Source: JBHIBA01 sp046758845
Lineage (GTDB): Bacteria > UBA8248 > JACPRG01 > G963555815
Direction: 5' to 3'
DNA: 45,558 bases
Assembly (NCBI GenBank): GCA_046758845.1
Contig: JBHIBA010000006.1
Span: 1 to 45,558 of the forward strand
The translations under genes and the position numbers were made by a program. Under the pieces are notes generated by a model. The model ran no database searches, was not told where the DNA came from, and saw only the letters and a list, made by a program, of their open reading frames with translations. This document shows positions 1 to 8,157 of the stretch, one piece after another; position 1 is the stretch's first letter, and each line of letters begins with the position of its first letter.

Positions 1-240
1 CCCCGGAAAACTTTTGACGGCCCGGCACTGCGTGGCCGGGCCTGCTTTGGGTTGGATGTGGGGTTGGGTGGGTCGGTTGTCTGTGCGCCTTCGGTGGCCG
101 ATGTTTTTGGCCAGATGCCCGTCTGCCTTCGGCAGCCGCAGCATCCGGCCAATACGCCAGTCTTAGGCGATAGAGTGCCACCCCAAAAGGGGCGGCACTC
201 TATCGCGAAATGAAAGTTTTGCGGGGGGGGTGTGGGGGGG
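1..240. repeat. Two-hairpin dispersed repeat, copy A (probably cut by the window edge)
   Basis: The sequence opens with CCCCGGAAAACTTTTGACGG, followed at once by an 8-bp hairpin (19-26 with 35-42, GGCCCGGC/GCCGGGCC). About 120 bp later comes a long hairpin at 167-206 (17 of 18 bp paired, loop AAAA). It is followed by GAAAGTTTTGCGGGG, which is the inverted complement of the opening AAAACTTTT motif, and then a long G-run. The same order of motifs recurs at 11690-11897 with different stem sequences. It lies just downstream of the oxidoreductase gene that ends at 280. A further weak stem (238-243 with 254-259) lies between the repeat and that gene. This is the only content seen in the first 279 bases. 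Confidence 0.7.
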
Positions 241-279
241 CGCCTTTCAAAAAGCGCCCTCCGCTTGAGGCCTCCAGCG

Positions 280-1329
280 CTACAGGGGTATGTCGCCGAT
301 GAGTTCGGCCAGCTCTACGGGCCGTCCTTCGCGGGCCGACCGGATGGTCGCGTGGACGAACCCAGAGGCTCGAACGCCCTCGGCGACACCCGTCTCGGGG
401 GCTTTCCCGGTGCGGATACAATCGGCGAACTCATCCATCTCCTCGTACGCCATATCCCCCAGCTTCAGCTCGACGGGGATACGATCCGGACTGCCCTTTT
501 CCTGGAGGTAGATCTCGGTTGCCCGGTCGAGCTCCTCGGTCTTTGCAGGGTCCGTCCGGTCCGTCGCCATGTAGAGGTTCGCTTTGGTGCCGAACAGGTT
601 GAAGGTGTAAACGAGGGGGGTAGCGAAGCTGCACCCCATGTATCCCAGGGCGCCGGACTCGAACTCCACCAGCGACATGTGGACGTCATCTACTTCAGCC
701 GGCGTGTCCAGCTTGCTGAACACTCCGCTCACCCGGCGGATGGGCCCGAGAAGGTAGGCCAGGGTGTCGGCGTGATGGATCCCGATCTGCGTCAGGGGAC
801 CCCCCGGGCACTCCGCGTCGAAGTAGCGCCACTTGTCGGGGGTGAGGCTGGCGCCGACGCCGACGCTGAAGTTGCACTCGGCCATGATGAGCTTTCCCAG
901 CCGGCCCTCGTCCGCCAGCCGGCGCGCGGCCCGGTGACCGGCTGCCCTCCGGTAGCAGTGGCCTGTCATGAGGGTTAGCCCTGAGCCTTTGTGAGCCGCC
1001 GCCACCTCCTTTGCCTCGGAGATGGTGTTGGTGAGGGGTTTTTCTACGAAGACGTGCTTTCCGGCTTCCAGGGCCTGCAGGGTCTGCTGGCCGTGGCCCG
1101 AGTTCGGCGTGGTCAGAATAACCCCCTCCACCTCGGGGTTCCCGACGACTGCCTCGTAGCTCTCCGACTGCCCGCAGCCGTAGGTCTCGCCAAATGCCTT
1201 CCGCTTCTCCGGGCTTCGGGTAAAGCAGGTGGCCAGGCGAAACTTGGGGTTCTCGTGGACGGCCCGGGCGATGGGGGTCGACCACCATCCGATTCCAACA
1301 ACCGCTACGGCGACGGGTTTTTTCGCCAT
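280..1329 (-). CDS. Gfo/Idh/MocA family NAD(P)-dependent oxidoreductase
   Basis: The 349-residue protein has the usual length for the family. It starts with a Rossmann strand and a dinucleotide-binding loop (VVGIGWW, about residues 10-16). The family motif EKPLT at residues 96-100 carries the Lys that contacts nicotinamide and substrate. The C-terminal half is the alpha/beta dimerisation and substrate domain, with an HH pair in the GIHHADTLAYLLG segment. Such enzymes oxidise or reduce sugars, inositols and other polyols in the cytoplasm; the substrate here cannot be read from the sequence. It lies 162 bp downstream of a tautomerase on the same strand, and a RutB-like hydrolase lies further upstream, so the three may form a small catabolic unit. 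The ATG at 1329 is followed by MAKKPVAVAVVG, the natural start of the Rossmann fold. Confidence 0.9.
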   Translation of the reverse strand: MAKKPVAVAVVGIGWWSTPIARAVHENPKFRLATCFTRSPEKRKAFGETYGCGQSESYEAVVGNPEVEGVILTTPNSGHGQQTLQALEAGKHVFVEKPLTNTISEAKEVAAAHKGSGLTLMTGHCYRRAAGHRAARRLADEGRLGKLIMAECNFSVGVGASLTPDKWRYFDAECPGGPLTQIGIHHADTLAYLLGPIRRVSGVFSKLDTPAEVDDVHMSLVEFESGALGYMGCSFATPLVYTFNLFGTKANLYMATDRTDPAKTEELDRATEIYLQEKGSPDRIPVELKLGDMAYEEMDEFADCIRTGKAPETGVAEGVRASGFVHATIRSAREGRPVELAELIGDIPL

Positions 1330-1491
1330 CCCCTCTCCTCCTGTGGGTTCCCTGGATGATGCTTCGCCATAAGCTCAGCGCGTTCTTCTCCCCCTCGAGT
1401 CGCGAATTCCTCAGCGCGTACGGCGGCGAGGATACCTCCCGGCCTCGCTTGCCCCGCAACATCCAACCGGAACGGTCTTTGGCCGTCCCGG

Positions 1492-1698
1492 TCAGGTTTT
1501 GGGGGCGGCCGCCTGCCGATCGCTGAACAGAACCCCTCCGGTCGCCCAGTCGTCCTGGGTGACATCGTGGAAGATGACAATGATCCCCTGCTTGGGGGCT
1601 CCGCCGTGCTTGGAGATACTCTCGGCAACCTCGTCGGCAATCTTGGCCTTGGCCTCCTTGGGACGGCCTTCGAGCAAAGTGATGTGGGCGACTGGCAT
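1492..1698 (-). CDS. 4-oxalocrotonate tautomerase family protein
   Basis: This small protein of 68 residues begins Met-Pro-Val-Ala-His-Ile, so that removal of Met exposes the N-terminal Pro used as catalytic base in 4-OT-type tautomerases. The pattern PVAHITLLEGR followed by an amphipathic helix and the strand GIIVIFHDV matches the short 4-OT fold (beta-alpha-beta, usually hexameric). The frame is open further upstream, but the start at 1698 is chosen because it yields Pro1 and has GGAGG about 8 nt upstream; an ATG two codons earlier sits too close to that site. The family keto-enol tautomerises dienol acids from ring cleavage; the substrate is unknown here. It precedes the oxidoreductase gene on the same strand. 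Confidence 0.85.
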   Translation of the reverse strand: MPVAHITLLEGRPKEAKAKIADEVAESISKHGGAPKQGIIVIFHDVTQDDWATGGVLFSDRQAAAPKT

Positions 1699-1779
1699 GG
1701 ACATCTCCTCCCTGGGCTTGAGAAAAGACTTTCCCCCGGCGCAAGAACAGAAGGCTCGGTGGAATGGAAAATTGGGACG

Positions 1780-1785
1780 ATTATA
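1780..1785 (-). promoter_or_regulatory. Possible -10 box for the tautomerase gene
   Basis: Read on the minus strand this is a perfect TATAAT, about 80 bp before the tautomerase start. The bases about 17 bp further upstream are T-rich but do not make a good -35 hexamer. Weak support only. Confidence 0.3.
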
Positions 1786-1869
1786 ACGCGAAACGGTCTC
1801 TGAAAAAGGCCCAGATTGTGAACGCACACGTGAAGGGAGGTGGGAATCGCGCAATCACGTTGTCCTCCT

Positions 1870-1888
1870 CTCAGCCCCTCCGGCTGAG
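1870..1888. other. Stem-loop between the RutB-like gene and the tautomerase gene
   Basis: CTCAGCC (1870-1876) pairs perfectly with GGCTGAG (1882-1888) across a 5-nt loop. It lies downstream of the RutB-like gene on its strand. No T-run follows, so it is at best a weak transcription end or RNA stabiliser. Confidence 0.3.
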
Positions 1889-1974
1889 TATTCCCTCCCT
1901 GTCAAGGGTCTCAGGTTCAACTCCCTGTCCACGAACCTCCAGGACCTGGCCTCCCTTTGCGCCAATCCGATTCC

Positions 1975-2679
1975 TTACGAGACTTTCTCCATGGCCTTTC
2001 GCTTGGTTGCGGCGTCGAGGGTCTCGAGGAGAGTTTCCGAAGTGGCGACCCAGCCGAAGACGTGCTCGAAGTTCCAAAGCGTCGCCTGGCGGTTGAAGTC
2101 CGGTCCCGAGTTGTTCATGGCGTCCTCGACGAGGATGGGCCAGAACTCCCCGAAGAAGGCGTCCCGGGCCGTGCTTTCGACGCAGACGTTGGTCGCAACG
2201 CCTGTGAACAGGAGGTAACGGATGTCCGCTGCGCGGAGATGTGTGTCGAGGAGGGTTCCGCAGAATCCGCTGTAGCGGGATTTTTGTATGACGAGGTCTC
2301 CGGGTTCGGGGGCCAGCTCATCTACGACCTGCCAGTCCCATGTGCCTTCGATCAGGAGCTTTCCCTGGAGTTCGGGTCGGTTCCGCATCATGATGAGCCC
2401 GAGCTCTTTGTGATAATTGGGCGAGAGGGGACCGCCGCCGTCGCTGAGGTCCGGCTTGTAGGTCATCTGGAGGTAGATGACTTTGACCCCGGCCTCTCGA
2501 GCGGCCGGCAGAATCCGGCGGTTCACCTCGATGATTGGAGCCGCGCCGGAGATGTCGAATTCGGCCAGGTCGAACATCCCCCCCTTCTTGGCGAAGGCAT
2601 TTTGTATGTCGACGACGATGAGGGCCGTCTTCTCAAGATCTATCGTGACGGCTTCCGGCCTTGCCGCTAGCCTGACCAT
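1975..2679 (-). CDS. RutB-like isochorismatase-family amidohydrolase (ureidoacrylate-type)
   Basis: This cysteine hydrolase of 234 residues has the Asp-Lys-Cys triad of the family at the same residue numbers I recall for E. coli RutB: Asp24 (VVDIQNAF), Lys133 (VIQKSRYSG) and Cys166 (ATNVCVEST). Other stretches read very like RutB: GGPLSPNYHK, RPELQGKLL, RYSGF and FEHVFGWV. RutB hydrolyses (peroxy)ureidoacrylate in uracil breakdown; related enzymes cut N-carbamoyl compounds, so ureidoacrylate is a guess by resemblance. None of the other rut genes is in the window, so here it probably serves a different amide or carbamoyl substrate together with the neighbouring tautomerase and oxidoreductase. 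The ATG at 2679 has AGGAGG-like sequence just upstream. Confidence 0.85.
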   Translation of the reverse strand: MVRLAARPEAVTIDLEKTALIVVDIQNAFAKKGGMFDLAEFDISGAAPIIEVNRRILPAAREAGVKVIYLQMTYKPDLSDGGGPLSPNYHKELGLIMMRNRPELQGKLLIEGTWDWQVVDELAPEPGDLVIQKSRYSGFCGTLLDTHLRAADIRYLLFTGVATNVCVESTARDAFFGEFWPILVEDAMNNSGPDFNRQATLWNFEHVFGWVATSETLLETLDAATKRKAMEKVS

Positions 2680-2981
2680 AGCGAACCTCCTTGAGATGAG
2701 CGGGGGTCCCCGAAGCTCCCCCGCGAGCGTTTCGGGAGGGGCCTTTTGGATTCGGGCAACGGAAGGGCGGGGGACATTTCCCCGCGCCCCCCGTCAAAAA
2801 ACACCATACGCCCCTATGGGTATAGAATAACAGATTCCCGGGACGTCGCTCTTCCGGCCATCCGCAACTTGAGGGAACGCACGGTGCACTCAGAGGGAGG
2901 AGAGCGCGTGCGCAGAGGCTTACGACACGCAGCCTATCCGGCCAATCTGCGGTTCTTCCTCAGGAGATTGTCAGCGCGAGT

Positions 2982-3104
2982 GTAGCGACGATTTGAGCGA
3001 GGGTCACCCACCCACGCGGAAATCGCGGCCCGTATGGCCCGCCCCGATCTCCGCTACGGGCTGAGGCCCGCGGGTTCCGCAACCCTCGCTCAGATCGGGG
3101 CTAC
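2982..3104. repeat. GTAGC...GCTAC palindromic dispersed repeat, copy 1
   Basis: The outer arms 2982-3004 and 3082-3104 are inverted repeats matching at 20 of 23 positions, both built on GAGCGAGGGT / ACCCTCGCTC. Inner arms at 3016-3029 (GCGGAAATCGCGGC) and 3041-3054 (GCCCCGATCTCCGC) form a second nested stem. Related copies lie at 19962-20063 and 30051-30142, with a diverged one at 14422-14538. It sits in the 490-bp gap between the RutB-like gene and the crotonase. The rest of that gap shows no gene, only a partial duplication of the sequence around the crotonase ribosome binding site (2939-2974 resembles 3135-3170). Confidence 0.75.
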
Positions 3105-3171
3105 GATGTTACGCAAATTTTGGAACCCAAACACCGGCCAATCCCTGGTCTTCCTCAGGAGGTATTCAGTC

Positions 3172-3894
3172 ATGGAATTTCGAGAGGTGCTCTATGAGGC
3201 CCACGCCCCGTTCGTTACGCTGACGCTCAACCGGCCCCAATCCGAGAACAAGATGACCCCAACCCTGGCCCGGGAGCTTACGCAGGCTCTGGTCGCCTTG
3301 CGCGAAGACGACGACGTCCGGGCCGTCATCCTCACGGGGGCGGAGGAACATTTCTCCACAGGGGCGGACGTGGCCCTCCTCTCCGAGCTGGGTCCAAAGG
3401 GGTTCATCGACTTCGCCGGTCTGTGGATCACCTTCCTGAAGACCATCCCCACGCTGGGCAAGCCTCTCATCGCCGGCGTCAACGGAGACGCGCTGGCCGG
3501 GGGCGCTGCCATCGTCGTGGCCTGCGACCTGGCCATAGCGGCCGACACGGCCCGCATCGGCAATAATGAAGCAACTTTTGGCCTTTGGCCCATGACGTCC
3601 AAGATCCCCGTGCTCCGCCAACTCGGGCAGAAGCGGGCGCTGGAGCACTTTTACACCGGGCGGCCCTTCACAGCGGAGGAGGCGAAGGTCCTCGGCCTCG
3701 TCAACCGGGTGGTCCGCAAGGCCGACCTGAAAGCCTCTCTCAGGGCCTATGCCGAGGAGGTCACGGTGATCCCCGCGCCCGCTCTCAAGATGGGCCGGGA
3801 GGCCTACTTCCAGATGGTGGACTTGGACTACGCCAGCGCCCTCGACCTGGGCCGTCTGGCGTTCATCACCATGCTGGCCACGCGGGAGAAGTGA
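3172..3894 (+). CDS. Enoyl-CoA hydratase/isomerase (crotonase) family protein
   Basis: This 240-residue crotonase has the CoA-binding and oxyanion-hole segments (FSTGADVALL near 61-70; AGVNGDALAGG near 101-111). Of the two catalytic glutamates of classical enoyl-CoA hydratase (rat Glu144 and Glu164), only the second is present (Glu133 in IGNNEATFGLWPM); the first is Ala113. Single-Glu crotonases include isomerases, hydrolases and lyases, so plain hydratase activity should not be assumed. The start at 3172 is chosen for its perfect AGGAGG (3157-3162) 9 nt upstream; the frame is open earlier but only through the palindromic repeat. It stands alone on the plus strand between two minus-strand genes. 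Confidence 0.88.
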   Translation: MEFREVLYEAHAPFVTLTLNRPQSENKMTPTLARELTQALVALREDDDVRAVILTGAEEHFSTGADVALLSELGPKGFIDFAGLWITFLKTIPTLGKPLIAGVNGDALAGGAAIVVACDLAIAADTARIGNNEATFGLWPMTSKIPVLRQLGQKRALEHFYTGRPFTAEEAKVLGLVNRVVRKADLKASLRAYAEEVTVIPAPALKMGREAYFQMVDLDYASALDLGRLAFITMLATREK

Positions 3895-4057
3895 TCCGAG
3901 TTGCCTTCGAGCAGCCGGGCGGAAATGCCCCCCGCTCCCGCTGCTTTCTGCGCTTCGGGGCCCGGTGAATCGCTAAGCAGGCTCAGTGTCCCTGAGACCT
4001 GCCCTGGGTCGGCGGCTGAACACCTGGACGCCGGGCCATGATCACCCTCCGGTCGCC

Positions 4058-5161
4058 TCATTTCAGGTGGTCCGCCAGCCAATCGAACTTCAAGCGGACG
4101 GCGTTGGGGATGTTGTCCTGCTGGCAGTGGTGTTCGCCCAGGGTCTCGGGCGTCCAGAAGTGGAGGGTCTTGTCCTTGACGGTCAACTCCTCGTAAGTCC
4201 TTTTGGCGGCCTCCGGGCGGACGATCTTGTCTTCGGCCCCGTGGGTGATGAGCACCGGGCAGCGGATCTTCTCGACCACGCCCTCCAGGTTGAAGGCCTC
4301 GAGCTTCTCCCGGCAGTCGGCGTCGTCCTTGGAGCCCGTCAGGTATTGGATCTGCCTTTGGATGGCCGGGTAGTAGTCGTAGATGTCGTCCAGAACGTTG
4401 TAGCAGGCCCCCCAGATGACCAGGGCCTTGACCCTGTGCTCGAAGCCCGCCGCGCGCGTGCCGTAGTAGCCCCCGAAGCTGCACCCCAGAAGGCCGATGT
4501 TGTCCGGGTCTACGTCCGGGCGGGCCGAGAGGAAGTCCACGCACGCCGAGATGGGGACCTCGTAGTCATGCCGGCTGAAGATGTTGCGCAGGCGCAACGC
4601 GGCCCCCTGGCCCGGGCCATCGATGAGCATGAGGTGGATCCCCCGTGCCAACACTTCCTGGCCGCCCAGGAAGTACATCTCCTCGCCTACCGAATCCGCC
4701 CCGCCCGGCATGATGAAAGCGGGGCCCTTTCCCTCCTTGGCCTTGATGAACCACCCGGGCAGGCTGGACCCCTCGTAAGGCACCTCAATCTGCTCGAAGG
4801 GCGGGTCGAACAGCTTGGCGGCCTTCTCGAACTGCTCGGCGCATATCTTGTAGGTGGGGATCTTTCGCTCATCGCCCAAAAGGAAGAACTCGGCCGTCCG
4901 GTAGTAGTTGAAGGCCCGCAGGTAGGCGGAGCGGGCGGTCAGGCGATGGCCTCTCTTGAGCTCGCTATCGCCGACCTTCTCCACCTCCTCGCCCAGGCCG
5001 TGCCACTCCCGCCACCAGGCCTCCATGTCGCCGTCGGGAATCTTCCGACCCGCTTTGTGCATCTCGTGGAAGTCGCCCCCCTCGTAGTGGGCCTCGGAGA
5101 GCAGCCGCAGGAACTGGTAGGACATGGTCCAATGCTTGGGATAAAATTCGAACATCGGCAT
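4058..5161 (-). CDS. Alpha/beta hydrolase with N-terminal helical domain (dihydropseudooxynicotine-hydrolase-like)
   Basis: The 367-residue hydrolase has an all-helical N-terminal domain of about 115 residues. The alpha/beta fold follows: a DGPGQG strand-turn near 181-186, the nucleophile elbow GCSFGG (Ser228), an acid in HGAEDKIV (Asp311) and a C-terminal His (344 or 345 in LGEHHC). Length and architecture recall 2,6-dihydropseudooxynicotine hydrolase and related C-C or ester hydrolases; the substrate is not evident. Start 5161 is supported by GGGGAGG 7 nt upstream, while upstream sequence in frame is non-protein-like. A second member of the same family lies at 10442-11671, on the other side of the transporter genes. 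It is transcribed divergently from the solute-binding protein gene. Confidence 0.88.
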   Translation of the reverse strand: MPMFEFYPKHWTMSYQFLRLLSEAHYEGGDFHEMHKAGRKIPDGDMEAWWREWHGLGEEVEKVGDSELKRGHRLTARSAYLRAFNYYRTAEFFLLGDERKIPTYKICAEQFEKAAKLFDPPFEQIEVPYEGSSLPGWFIKAKEGKGPAFIMPGGADSVGEEMYFLGGQEVLARGIHLMLIDGPGQGAALRLRNIFSRHDYEVPISACVDFLSARPDVDPDNIGLLGCSFGGYYGTRAAGFEHRVKALVIWGACYNVLDDIYDYYPAIQRQIQYLTGSKDDADCREKLEAFNLEGVVEKIRCPVLITHGAEDKIVRPEAAKRTYEELTVKDKTLHFWTPETLGEHHCQQDNIPNAVRLKFDWLADHLK

Positions 5162-5348
5162 GAGGGCACCTCCCCAAGAAAGTGAGACAGCCAGGGGTTT
5201 GATTGGGCCTTGCGCAGACGTGCGCACGACCCTTTCGGCAGCGGATAGCCAGCCGAACCCAACCGGAGAGAGATACCCCGGCCCGGTTCGGGCGAAAAGG
5301 GACGCCCCGCCTCCAACCGCCAACGTAAACAACCACGGTGAACAACCG

Positions 5349-5377
5349 TTGACAACACCCTGGGAATTGTGCATCAT
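5349..5377 (+). promoter_or_regulatory. Candidate sigma-70 promoter ahead of the transporter genes
   Basis: TTGACA (5349-5354), a 17-bp spacer and CATCAT (5372-5377, four of six consensus positions) lie about 275 bp before the binding-protein start, in the 491-bp divergent gap 5162-5652. Nothing else recognisable was seen in that gap. The long leader leaves room for regulation but no riboswitch fold was identified. Confidence 0.35.
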
Positions 5378-5652
5378 TCCAACACTGATCACTCAAATTT
5401 GCAAGACCGCAAAAAGGCGGAGGCGGCGCGCCCGGAGGAGGGCGTCATCTCTTCTCGTTTTCTTGGCTCAGCAGTTACTTTCGGCTCAGAGCCCGAGGCC
5501 CTGGTTTCGGGGAAAGCTCTGGTTTTCGATCGGTTGCTGAAGGGGTTCCCTCAGAGGCGGAAGGAGACAGGGGACCCGGAGAGGGTGTGAGGTCACCCTC
5601 GGGTGTGGGGTCCGGCCGGACCCTGATGTTCGGAGCAAAGGAGGAGGGAGAA

Positions 5653-7152
5653 ATGGCTGAGCGTAAGCGCCGGAAAGGCCGAGAAATCGATCGCCGTACG
5701 TTCCTGAAGGCGAGTGGCGCCGTCGGGACCGCCGCGCTGGGCGGCCTGTCCATCCCCCCGTTCCTGACGTATGCCGCGGGGGACACCGTTGAGTCCCGGG
5801 CGGTGGAGGCGGGGAAGGCCCTGGCGAAGGGAAGGTCCATCGACCTGACCTTCATGATCTGGTCCGCCTACGGCCGGGGACAGATCACCAAGCTGGCCAA
5901 GAAGTACAAAGGGCTCACGGGAATCGGTATCGCTAAGGCCATCGATGTGAACGTCTTCGTGATGCCGCCTCGCGCCATGCAGGAGGCCGTGGCCAAGACG
6001 GGGAAGATCGATGTCTTCCATCTGGGCGGCGAGATGATCCCCAGCCTGGCCAACGCCGGGTTGGCCAGGCCCCTGGACCGGCTGATGGAAAAGGGAGGGC
6101 ACAAGATCGAGACCGTCGGGCCTGCCGCGAACATCATGAAGTACCGGGGCCAGCAATACGGCCTCCTCACCGACGGGAACGTTCACGTGACCTTCATGCG
6201 TAAGGACGTCATCGACAAGCGGGCCAAGGAGTACGAGGACAAGTTCGGCAAGTCCTGGAGCTGGCCCCAGACCTGGAAGGATTACAACGCCCAGATGAAG
6301 TTCTTCGGGACCACCCCGAACCTGGTCAAGTCCACCGAGCCCTTCTACGGCTCGGGAAATCTCAGAGCCCGGCGGACGGGAGGCCCTTACTGGTGGTTCA
6401 TGATCTACTACTCCAAGGGGGGCTTTCCTTTCACCGACGAAGCCGAGCCCAATCTCGACACCGACGCCGCCGTGGAGGCGACCGAAGAGTACCTGGCCAC
6501 CAAGGAGTCATCCCCGCCGGAGATCACCGACTGGGGGTCCCCGCAGATGATCCCCTACTACTCCTCGGGGCACGTTTTCTCCGTTACTTACTGGGACGGG
6601 GGCTACCAGGCGGCCGAAGGTGCGAAGAGCGCGACCCGGGGGAAATGGGTCATCGGCCAGGTGCCGGGTTCCATGCAGGGCGGAACCCTGGTCAAGCGTT
6701 CCATCACGTCGTTGCCGAGCAGCTTCATCATCAACCGGCACAGCAAGAAGGCCGAGGCCGCTTACTGGCTCTGCCAGTACCTCACCGGACCGGAGAACAG
6801 CACGCGGATCGTCGGGGACTCCGAGAACGTCTTCCACGACCCGTGGCATCCGCGTCACTTCAAGGACCCGGCCGTCATCAAGGCCTACACGCCGGAGGGC
6901 ATGAAGGCCATCCGGCAGAACCTCCAGGTCACGACAGTGTCGCTTCTGGTCACCGGCGGGCCGCTGCAGTTCTTCGACCACCTGGACAAGAACCTGGCGG
7001 AGGCCATGCTCGGCAAACACAACGCCAAGCAGGCCATGAAGAAGACCCAGGAGACCTGGGCGAGGGTAGTCAGGAAGATCGGCAAGAAGATCATCAAGGC
7101 GGATCTCCAAGGGTATCGGGACGCCATATCCAAGATCAACGTGCCCACGTAG
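5653..7152 (+). CDS. Tat-exported extracellular solute-binding protein of a sugar-type ABC importer
   Basis: The 499-residue protein starts with a twin-arginine signal: DRRTFLK at residues 13-19, then a hydrophobic stretch and AYA-like cleavage region near TYAAGD. The mature part has the size and layout of family-1 (COG1653-type) binding proteins for sugars or polyols. Tat use implies it folds, perhaps with a bound cofactor or metal, before export. The ATG at 5653 is preferred because GGAGGGAG lies just upstream and it places the RR motif correctly; an earlier in-frame ATG has no such support. Two permease genes follow on the same strand, so this is the specificity component of that transporter. 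The ligand is unknown. Confidence 0.9.
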   Translation: MAERKRRKGREIDRRTFLKASGAVGTAALGGLSIPPFLTYAAGDTVESRAVEAGKALAKGRSIDLTFMIWSAYGRGQITKLAKKYKGLTGIGIAKAIDVNVFVMPPRAMQEAVAKTGKIDVFHLGGEMIPSLANAGLARPLDRLMEKGGHKIETVGPAANIMKYRGQQYGLLTDGNVHVTFMRKDVIDKRAKEYEDKFGKSWSWPQTWKDYNAQMKFFGTTPNLVKSTEPFYGSGNLRARRTGGPYWWFMIYYSKGGFPFTDEAEPNLDTDAAVEATEEYLATKESSPPEITDWGSPQMIPYYSSGHVFSVTYWDGGYQAAEGAKSATRGKWVIGQVPGSMQGGTLVKRSITSLPSSFIINRHSKKAEAAYWLCQYLTGPENSTRIVGDSENVFHDPWHPRHFKDPAVIKAYTPEGMKAIRQNLQVTTVSLLVTGGPLQFFDHLDKNLAEAMLGKHNAKQAMKKTQETWARVVRKIGKKIIKADLQGYRDAISKINVPT

Positions 7153-7260
7153 GCCACCACCGGCCGCCGTCCGCGCTCTGCAAGGGGGCGTGGACGGCGG
7201 TCACCTGGCGCCGTCTTCAGTCAAGGTTCAGCCTCATCCTGCGAAGGGGGGGGTCGCGTA

Positions 7261-8157
7261 ATGGCTGCAAAAGGGGCAGGATTGTACAGATGGGGAGCAT
7301 TGAGTCCCCTCATTCTCCTCTTGGCCTTCCTGGCGCCCGTCCTGCTCTTCCAGGTCTACGGGAGCTTCCGATCGTTCAACCCCTTTAATCCGGCCGCCAG
7401 CGGGTTCGTGTGGTTCGAGAACTACGCCGAAGTCTTCGGGGACGGCCGGTTCTGGTGGTCGATTGCGCGCTCGCTCATCTTTGCCGGCTCCTCGACCTTC
7501 CTATCTTTCCTAATTGGCTTTGGCCTGGCCTTGTTGATGAAGGAGAAGTTCGCCGGACGGGGGATCTTCTACATGCTCTTCATCATCCCGATGCTGATGG
7601 TCCCCGTCGTCATCGGCTACACCTTCGAGATGCTCCTGGTCTCGAAGGGGCCTCTCAACACCATCCTGAGCTACCTGTGGCCGGGGGAGGTCATGGTCAC
7701 CTGGCTCGCGCAGGAAGTCCCGGCATCGCTGTCGCTCATCTTCATCGAGGTCTGGAACTGGACGCCCTTCGTCTTCATCATTCTGCTGGCGGGTCTCACG
7801 GGGGTTTCCAAGGAGCCCATCGAGGCCGCCCAGGTGATGGGGGCCTCCCGATTTCGCATCTTCCGGGAGATCGAGATGCCCTTGTTGCGGCCGGTTATCA
7901 TTCTGGTCCTGATCCTCCGTTTCTTGGAGGCCCTCGCCGAGTTTCCCAAGAACCAGGCGCTCACCCAGGGAGGGCCGGGAACGGCCACCGAAACGGTCCC
8001 TGTCCTCCTGTATCTCACAAGCTGGGAGTACAACGACCTGGGCAAGGGCTTCGCCATGTCCTATGCGCTCCTCGTCATGGTCGTGGCCATCGTCTATGTG
8101 GCCATCCGCGTCCTGATGAAAGAAAAACGCGCCCTGGATGAGATCTACGCCCAATGA
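7261..8157 (+). CDS. ABC transporter permease, MalF/UgpA type
   Basis: This 298-residue inner-membrane protein has about six hydrophobic segments, the first at about residues 12-33. The cytoplasmic EAA loop that docks on the ATPase reads EAAQVMGASRFRI near residues 188-200. It belongs to the first-permease class of carbohydrate ABC importers. The gene begins at an ATG preceded by a G-rich ribosome site. Its stop overlaps the start of the second permease by 4 bp (ATGA), so the two are translationally coupled. Confidence 0.92.
   Translation: MAAKGAGLYRWGALSPLILLLAFLAPVLLFQVYGSFRSFNPFNPAASGFVWFENYAEVFGDGRFWWSIARSLIFAGSSTFLSFLIGFGLALLMKEKFAGRGIFYMLFIIPMLMVPVVIGYTFEMLLVSKGPLNTILSYLWPGEVMVTWLAQEVPASLSLIFIEVWNWTPFVFIILLAGLTGVSKEPIEAAQVMGASRFRIFREIEMPLLRPVIILVLILRFLEALAEFPKNQALTQGGPGTATETVPVLLYLTSWEYNDLGKGFAMSYALLVMVVAIVYVAIRVLMKEKRALDEIYAQ

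Noticed and set aside
238..259. Stem GGGCGC/GCGCCC downstream of the oxidoreductase gene as an intrinsic terminator
   Set aside because: Only 6 bp with a 10-nt loop and followed by C-runs, not T, on the coding strand of that gene.
1905..1930. Sequence resembling a tRNA T-arm (CAGGTTCAACTCCCTG)
   Set aside because: The T-stem pairs only 4 bp in a shifted register, and no acceptor, D or anticodon arms can be folded around it.
3986..5185. Plus-strand open frame of about 400 codons opposite the alpha/beta hydrolase
   Set aside because: It is antisense to a well-supported gene and has composition typical of complementary-strand frames in GC-rich DNA. The same reasoning removes long frames at 10301-11701 (-), 13304-14572 (-), 20673-22430 (+), 25637-26803 (+), 28578-29588 (+) and 30730-31722 (+).
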